8,114 nt of DNA from Deltaproteobacteria bacterium (lineage in GTDB: Bacteria; Desulfobacterota; Binatia; UBA9968): positions 1 to 8,114 of the forward strand of contig VBLN01000194.1 in assembly GCA_005878685.1 (NCBI GenBank), read 5' to 3'. Position numbers and translations under genes: made by a program. The notes under the pieces were generated by a model. The model did not search any database. It worked only from the letters and a program-made list of their open reading frames with translations, and was not told where the DNA came from. Numbering within the stretch: position 1 is the first letter of the stretch; each line of letters opens with the position of its first letter. Below are positions 4,952 through 8,114 of the stretch, in pieces.

Positions 4952-6628
4952 ATGCTGAAAAAAACCTTTCTGGCCATGGCCATCGGGACTGCGGCAGCAG
5001 CCCTATTTTTCGCGACTGATCTGATTAGAGCGGACAGTTCGCCCGGAATAGCACTGACCGGGCAGGTAAGCTCAAAGGAAGAAGGGCCCATGGAGGGCGT
5101 GCTGGTCAGCGCAAAGAAAGCCGGTTCGACGGTCACGATCACCGTGGTCAGCGACCCGCAAGGCCGTTATCGCTTCCCCAGCGCGAAATTGGAACCGGGT
5201 CAGTATTCGCTCCGCATCCGGGCGGGTGGATACGAGCTGGATGGCCGCGCAGCGGCGGAAGTTGCCCCGCAAAAAACCGCCACAGCGGATCTAAAACTCC
5301 GCAAGGCGAATGATCTCGCATCCCAGCTCACGAATGCTGAATGGATCGCGAGCATGCCGGGCACGCGCCAGCAGAAGATCCCGCTACTGGGCTGCGTGGG
5401 TTGCCACACTCTTGAGCGCATCGCACGGTCGCCGTACAATGCGACCGCGTTCGCGCAAATCATCCTGCCGCGCATGGCGACCTATGCGAACCAGAGCACG
5501 CCATTGCATCCGCAGAAACGGCTCACCACGCGGGACACCGATGTGATTGGTGAGGAGCGGGCACGGATCCAGCAGCAGCAGGCCGAGTACTTCAGTGCTA
5601 TCAATTTGAGTTCGGGCTCCACATGGGAATACGCGCTCAAGACCTTCCCCCGACCCAAGGACAGAGCAACGCGCGTCATTATTACCGAGTACGATCTGCC
5701 GCGGCCGACGATTGAGCCGCACGACGTGATCGTGGATTCGGATGGCATAGCCTGGTACGTCAATTTCGGCGAACAGAACATTGGCAAGCTCGATCCCAGA
5801 ACGGGCAAGGTCACGGAGTTCCAGGTGCCCGAGCTGAAAAAGGGCTCCCCGACCGGGATGCTGTCTTTGCGATCTGACAAAGATGGAAACTTGTGGCTCG
5901 GCATGATGTACCAAGGAGCCGTCGGAAAATTCGACAGGAAAACGGAGAAAATCCAGACCTGGAGCCTCCCGCCGGAACTGAACAAAGACAATACCCAGAT
6001 CAATATGACGAGTCCGATGCACCACGCACTGGACGGCAAGGTGTGGGCGCAAAACAACGGATTCGCCGGGGTGCACCGGGTCGACCTGAAATCCGGTAAA
6101 TGGGAGACCTGGGAGCCGTTCAAGGAATCGCCCACAGGGCACAACATCTACGACGTAATCGCCGACTCGCAAAACAACGCTTGGTTCACGGACATCGGCA
6201 AGGAGCACATCGGAAGGATAGACGCGAAGACCGGGAAGATCACGATGTACGAGACGCCCACGAAAAGTTCGGGGCCGCGCCGCGGGATGATGGATGCGCA
6301 AGACCGCCTCTGGTTCGGCCAGTACCGCGGCAACAGAATCGCGATGTTCGATACCAAGACGGAGCGCTTCCAGGAGTGGGAGGTGCCGACGCCATGGTCT
6401 GGCCCCTACGATGTTGCCGTGGACAAAAACGGCGAAGCGTGGACCGGATCGATGCTCACCGACCGCGTGGCGCGGGTCGATCCCAAGAGCGGCCAAGTCG
6501 TTGAATATCTCCTTTCCAAATCTACGAACATTCGGAGAGTGTTCGTGGACAATTCGACGACGCCGGTCACTTTCTGGGTGGGCAGCAATCACGGCGCCGC
6601 CGTTATTAAGCTGGAGCCGTTGGACTAG
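4952..6628 (+). CDS. Exported carboxypeptidase-regulatory-like / cytochrome c / Vgb-type beta-propeller protein
   Basis: A 558-residue modular protein. Residues 1-28 are a signal peptide (MLKKTFLAMAIGTAAAALFF). Residues 34-118 form a carboxypeptidase-regulatory-like beta-sandwich with DPQGRYRFPSAKLEPGQYSL. A short cytochrome-c module follows with one heme-binding motif, CVGCH (148-152); M175 in ILPRMATYA is a possible distal ligand. From about 257 to the end are seven repeats of about 40 residues with the pattern DG-x-x-W ... G-x-(L/F/I)-D-x-(K/R)-(T/S)-G-K, as in the seven-bladed virginiamycin B lyase (Vgb) propeller, for example VDSDGIAWYV and IADSQNNAWFTD. The heme would be attached in the periplasm. 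Propellers fused to cytochromes often belong to extracytoplasmic dehydrogenases passing electrons to the heme, but the substrate and any catalytic residues are unclear; streptogramin resistance is unlikely. It is probably co-transcribed with the hydrolase and converges on a related gene at 6875. Confidence 0.88.
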   Translation: MLKKTFLAMAIGTAAAALFFATDLIRADSSPGIALTGQVSSKEEGPMEGVLVSAKKAGSTVTITVVSDPQGRYRFPSAKLEPGQYSLRIRAGGYELDGRAAAEVAPQKTATADLKLRKANDLASQLTNAEWIASMPGTRQQKIPLLGCVGCHTLERIARSPYNATAFAQIILPRMATYANQSTPLHPQKRLTTRDTDVIGEERARIQQQQAEYFSAINLSSGSTWEYALKTFPRPKDRATRVIITEYDLPRPTIEPHDVIVDSDGIAWYVNFGEQNIGKLDPRTGKVTEFQVPELKKGSPTGMLSLRSDKDGNLWLGMMYQGAVGKFDRKTEKIQTWSLPPELNKDNTQINMTSPMHHALDGKVWAQNNGFAGVHRVDLKSGKWETWEPFKESPTGHNIYDVIADSQNNAWFTDIGKEHIGRIDAKTGKITMYETPTKSSGPRRGMMDAQDRLWFGQYRGNRIAMFDTKTERFQEWEVPTPWSGPYDVAVDKNGEAWTGSMLTDRVARVDPKSGQVVEYLLSKSTNIRRVFVDNSTTPVTFWVGSNHGAAVIKLEPLD

Positions 6629-6632
6629 GGCT

Positions 6633-6679
6633 CGTTTGGACCGACCCAAACGGACCGCGACTCTGGATTTTTAAGAGTC
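6633..6679 (+). other. Two tandem hairpins upstream of the terminator
   Basis: The first stem is CGTTTGG (6633-6639) with CCAAACG (6646-6652) and a six-base loop. The second is GACTCT (6659-6664) with AGAGTC (6674-6679) and a nine-base loop. The second ends exactly one base before the terminator stem begins, so the two helices could stack. They probably protect the 3' end of the heme/propeller mRNA. Confidence 0.5.
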
Positions 6680-6712
6680 AAAGGCCCGACTCGCAAGAGA
6701 TCGGGCCTTTTT
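6680..6712 (+). terminator. Rho-independent terminator of the heme/propeller gene
   Basis: AAAGGCCCGA (6680-6689) pairs perfectly with TCGGGCCTTT (6701-6710) around an 11-base loop, and the T-run continues to 6712. The stem is GC-rich in the middle. It stands 51 bases after the TAG at 6626-6628. On the opposite strand the run after the stem is too short for strong termination, so it mainly serves the plus strand. Confidence 0.88.
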
Positions 6713-6874
6713 AACGATATGTAATTTTTTTTATTCAAAGCAGCGGGAGGTCGCCGGAGCTGTGAGAATCGCCTTTTTTGTTTCAGTGTCTCTTTAAAGT
6801 CGGATCAACTGCTCCAGCGGTCCACCTAAAGTAAGGATAGCTGGTGGTTTGATGGGCCACTGCCGCTAGACGAC
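6713..6874. other. Intergenic spacer between convergent heme/propeller genes
   Basis: About 160 bp after the plus-strand terminator and downstream of the facing gene. It contains AT-rich runs (6725-6732 and 6774-6779) and an imperfect GC-rich pairing, AGCGGTCCACC near 6817-6827 with GGTGG and CCGCT segments at about 6843-6868. It lacks a clear U-tract for the minus strand. I see no gene in it. Confidence 0.4.
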
Positions 6875-8114
6875 TTAGTGCAACACTTCAATGTAACCCA
6901 TGCGGCCTGAAAGATTGCCGGACCACCAGATGCGGTTGGGATTGTTCGGATCAATCTCAATCCTTCTTGGATCCGACTCCGCGCTAGCTAGGGGGAGTTC
7001 CACGAACGTTTCCGTTTTGGGATCGAACCGGGCCATTTTGTCCACGTGTTGTTCGCTGAACCAAACAAAATGGCTCTTTGGGTCTCCCTGCACCGAATAG
7101 ACGCCGGCATCGTCAGTCGGCGGCGTATATATAGTCATCTTGGTGGTTTTGTAATCGATCTTCATCAGCTTGCCCGCGCCGTGGAGGCCGACCCAGACGT
7201 TGCCTTCGGAATCCATCCCCCCCTTTCGCGCGACGGCGTTCTTCACGGGAATTTCGAATTCGTCGATCTTTCCCGTAACCGGGTCGATTCGGCCCATTTG
7301 ATTCATGGAGTTCTCGATAAACCAGATTTTGCCATCACCCGATATCGCCATCCCGTAGGGGTTAGCGGTCCGGCCCGCCTTGATCCCAGCAGGAACTTCA
7401 AAGACGGTGAACTGCTTGGTTGAGGGATCCAACCGGATGACCTGGTTGGCGGCGATGGAGTTCAACCACACGGTTCCATTCGGGTGGACACGCATCGTAT
7501 TCCCGCTGGCATTGCCAGTTTTCAGTTTTGGTAACTCATAGACGTTGAACTCCTTGGTCTTCGTGTTGTAGCTCAACCATCGGCGGTTGGGACCGCCATC
7601 CACGAACCACAGCTTATTGCTCGGAGCGGCTATGATTCCGTTCAGACGAGCGGTTTTCGATGGCGCGGGCGGCGGGTCGATCTCGGTATAGAGCAATGTC
7701 TTGGGATCCAAGCGGCCCAGCTTGCCGCCGATCCGTTGGGTGACCCAGCCGTTGCCCTCGGAGTCCACGGTGACCTCGTGCGGTTCCGAGTTGGGATTCG
7801 GCAGCTCATATTCCACGGCGATATATTTGGTCGCCTCGCCTCGGAGCAAAGTCCTGGGCAGGCGGCTATTGGGATCCGGTTTCGGCTTTTTTCCGGCCCT
7901 ATCTCTGTCTGAGAAATTTGTCGCAACGTAGTCCAACAGGACTTTCGCTTCCTGATCGGTCATATCTTTGGCAAGGGTTGACCCTTGTGCGTAGGCTCGC
8001 ATGTTAAGGATGATTTGTTGCCAGCGGCCCCGGTCAGCTCGGGTTCTCACGGTCCGCTGGGCGTCATGGCAGGCGACGCATTTCGTCTCGACGATCTGCT
8101 TGCCCTCTCCGTCC
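6875..8114 (-). CDS. Cytochrome c / Vgb-type beta-propeller protein (C-terminal part, partial)
   Basis: The last 412 residues of a gene whose beginning lies beyond the right edge. A GTG at 8050 could be mistaken for a start, but the frame stays open to the edge and encodes the heme motif CVACH (codons at 8080-8066) upstream of it, so the GTG is internal. A compact cytochrome-c module follows, with IILNMRAYAQ supplying a possible Met ligand and MTDQEAKVLLDYVATNF as its final helix. Seven propeller repeats then run to the C-terminus, for example VDSEGNGWVT, SGDGKIWFIE and DSEGNVWVGL. It is paralogous in layout to the protein at 4952-6628; both start the propeller with an EPH-x-V-x-VDS-(D/E)-G segment. 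The two genes converge with 246 bp between their stop codons. Whether it also has a signal peptide and a regulatory-like domain cannot be seen. It is expected to be periplasmic, in an electron-transfer or oxidation role with unknown substrate. Confidence 0.87.
   Translation of the reverse strand, partial: DGEGKQIVETKCVACHDAQRTVRTRADRGRWQQIILNMRAYAQGSTLAKDMTDQEAKVLLDYVATNFSDRDRAGKKPKPDPNSRLPRTLLRGEATKYIAVEYELPNPNSEPHEVTVDSEGNGWVTQRIGGKLGRLDPKTLLYTEIDPPPAPSKTARLNGIIAAPSNKLWFVDGGPNRRWLSYNTKTKEFNVYELPKLKTGNASGNTMRVHPNGTVWLNSIAANQVIRLDPSTKQFTVFEVPAGIKAGRTANPYGMAISGDGKIWFIENSMNQMGRIDPVTGKIDEFEIPVKNAVARKGGMDSEGNVWVGLHGAGKLMKIDYKTTKMTIYTPPTDDAGVYSVQGDPKSHFVWFSEQHVDKMARFDPKTETFVELPLASAESDPRRIEIDPNNPNRIWWSGNLSGRMGYIEVLH

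Noticed and set aside
4952..6628. Streptogramin (virginiamycin B) resistance enzyme
   Set aside because: Only the propeller repeats resemble Vgb. The cytochrome motif, regulatory-like domain and signal peptide make a cytoplasmic antibiotic lyase unlikely, and the catalytic residues cannot be mapped by eye.
5384..6649. 421-codon minus-strand open frame antisense to the heme/propeller gene
   Set aside because: It is a product of GC-rich codon bias opposite the propeller repeats; the translation is His/Arg/Val-rich and has no recognisable motif or ribosome site.

Overview
The window looks like chromosomal DNA from an uncultured, probably soil or sediment, Gram-negative-type bacterium. Base composition is moderately GC-rich, Shine-Dalgarno sequences are clear, and several products carry export signals. 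The mix of a NitT/TauT-type substrate-binding protein, an isocitrate-lyase/PEP-mutase enzyme, a Rieske oxygenase and heme-c/Vgb-propeller proteins resembles gene content I associate with environmental delta-proteobacterial, Binatota, Rokubacteria or NC10-like genomes. That placement is inference; no phylogenetic marker is present.

Left part (1-3141): a probable catabolic neighbourhood. On the minus strand lie the start of an isocitrate lyase/PEP mutase superfamily enzyme (cut by the left edge) and, upstream of it, an exported ABC-transporter substrate-binding protein. Diverging from the latter across about 290 bp is a Rieske [2Fe-2S] ring-hydroxylating-type oxygenase large subunit. It is broken by one apparent extra base near 2751-2755; removing that base restores one 428-residue protein. 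A short protein-like reading frame with no visible beginning (346-522, +) sits in the gap between the first two genes.

Middle (3193-3985): a small minus-strand membrane-anchored protein with a carboxypeptidase-regulatory-like beta-sandwich domain and a Ser-Pro hexapeptide-repeat tail encoded by an exact 18-bp tandem repeat. Upstream of it is a good match to a sigma-54 (-24/-12) promoter.

Right part (3986-8114): an exported alpha/beta hydrolase followed 54 bp later by a three-module exported protein: carboxypeptidase-regulatory-like domain, single CxxCH cytochrome c motif, and seven-repeat Vgb-like beta-propeller. This gene ends in a run of three hairpins, the last an intrinsic terminator. 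Facing it on the minus strand is a second cytochrome c/Vgb-propeller gene that runs off the right edge. Its heme motif lies upstream of the only GTG that could be taken for a start, so it is an open-ended partial gene.

The most unusual content is the tail-to-tail pair of heme-c/propeller proteins, with a secreted hydrolase and a stand-alone copy of the regulatory-like domain next door. Together they suggest a periplasmic oxidation module of unknown substrate. No tRNA, rRNA, CRISPR array, transposase or insertion sequence was seen.
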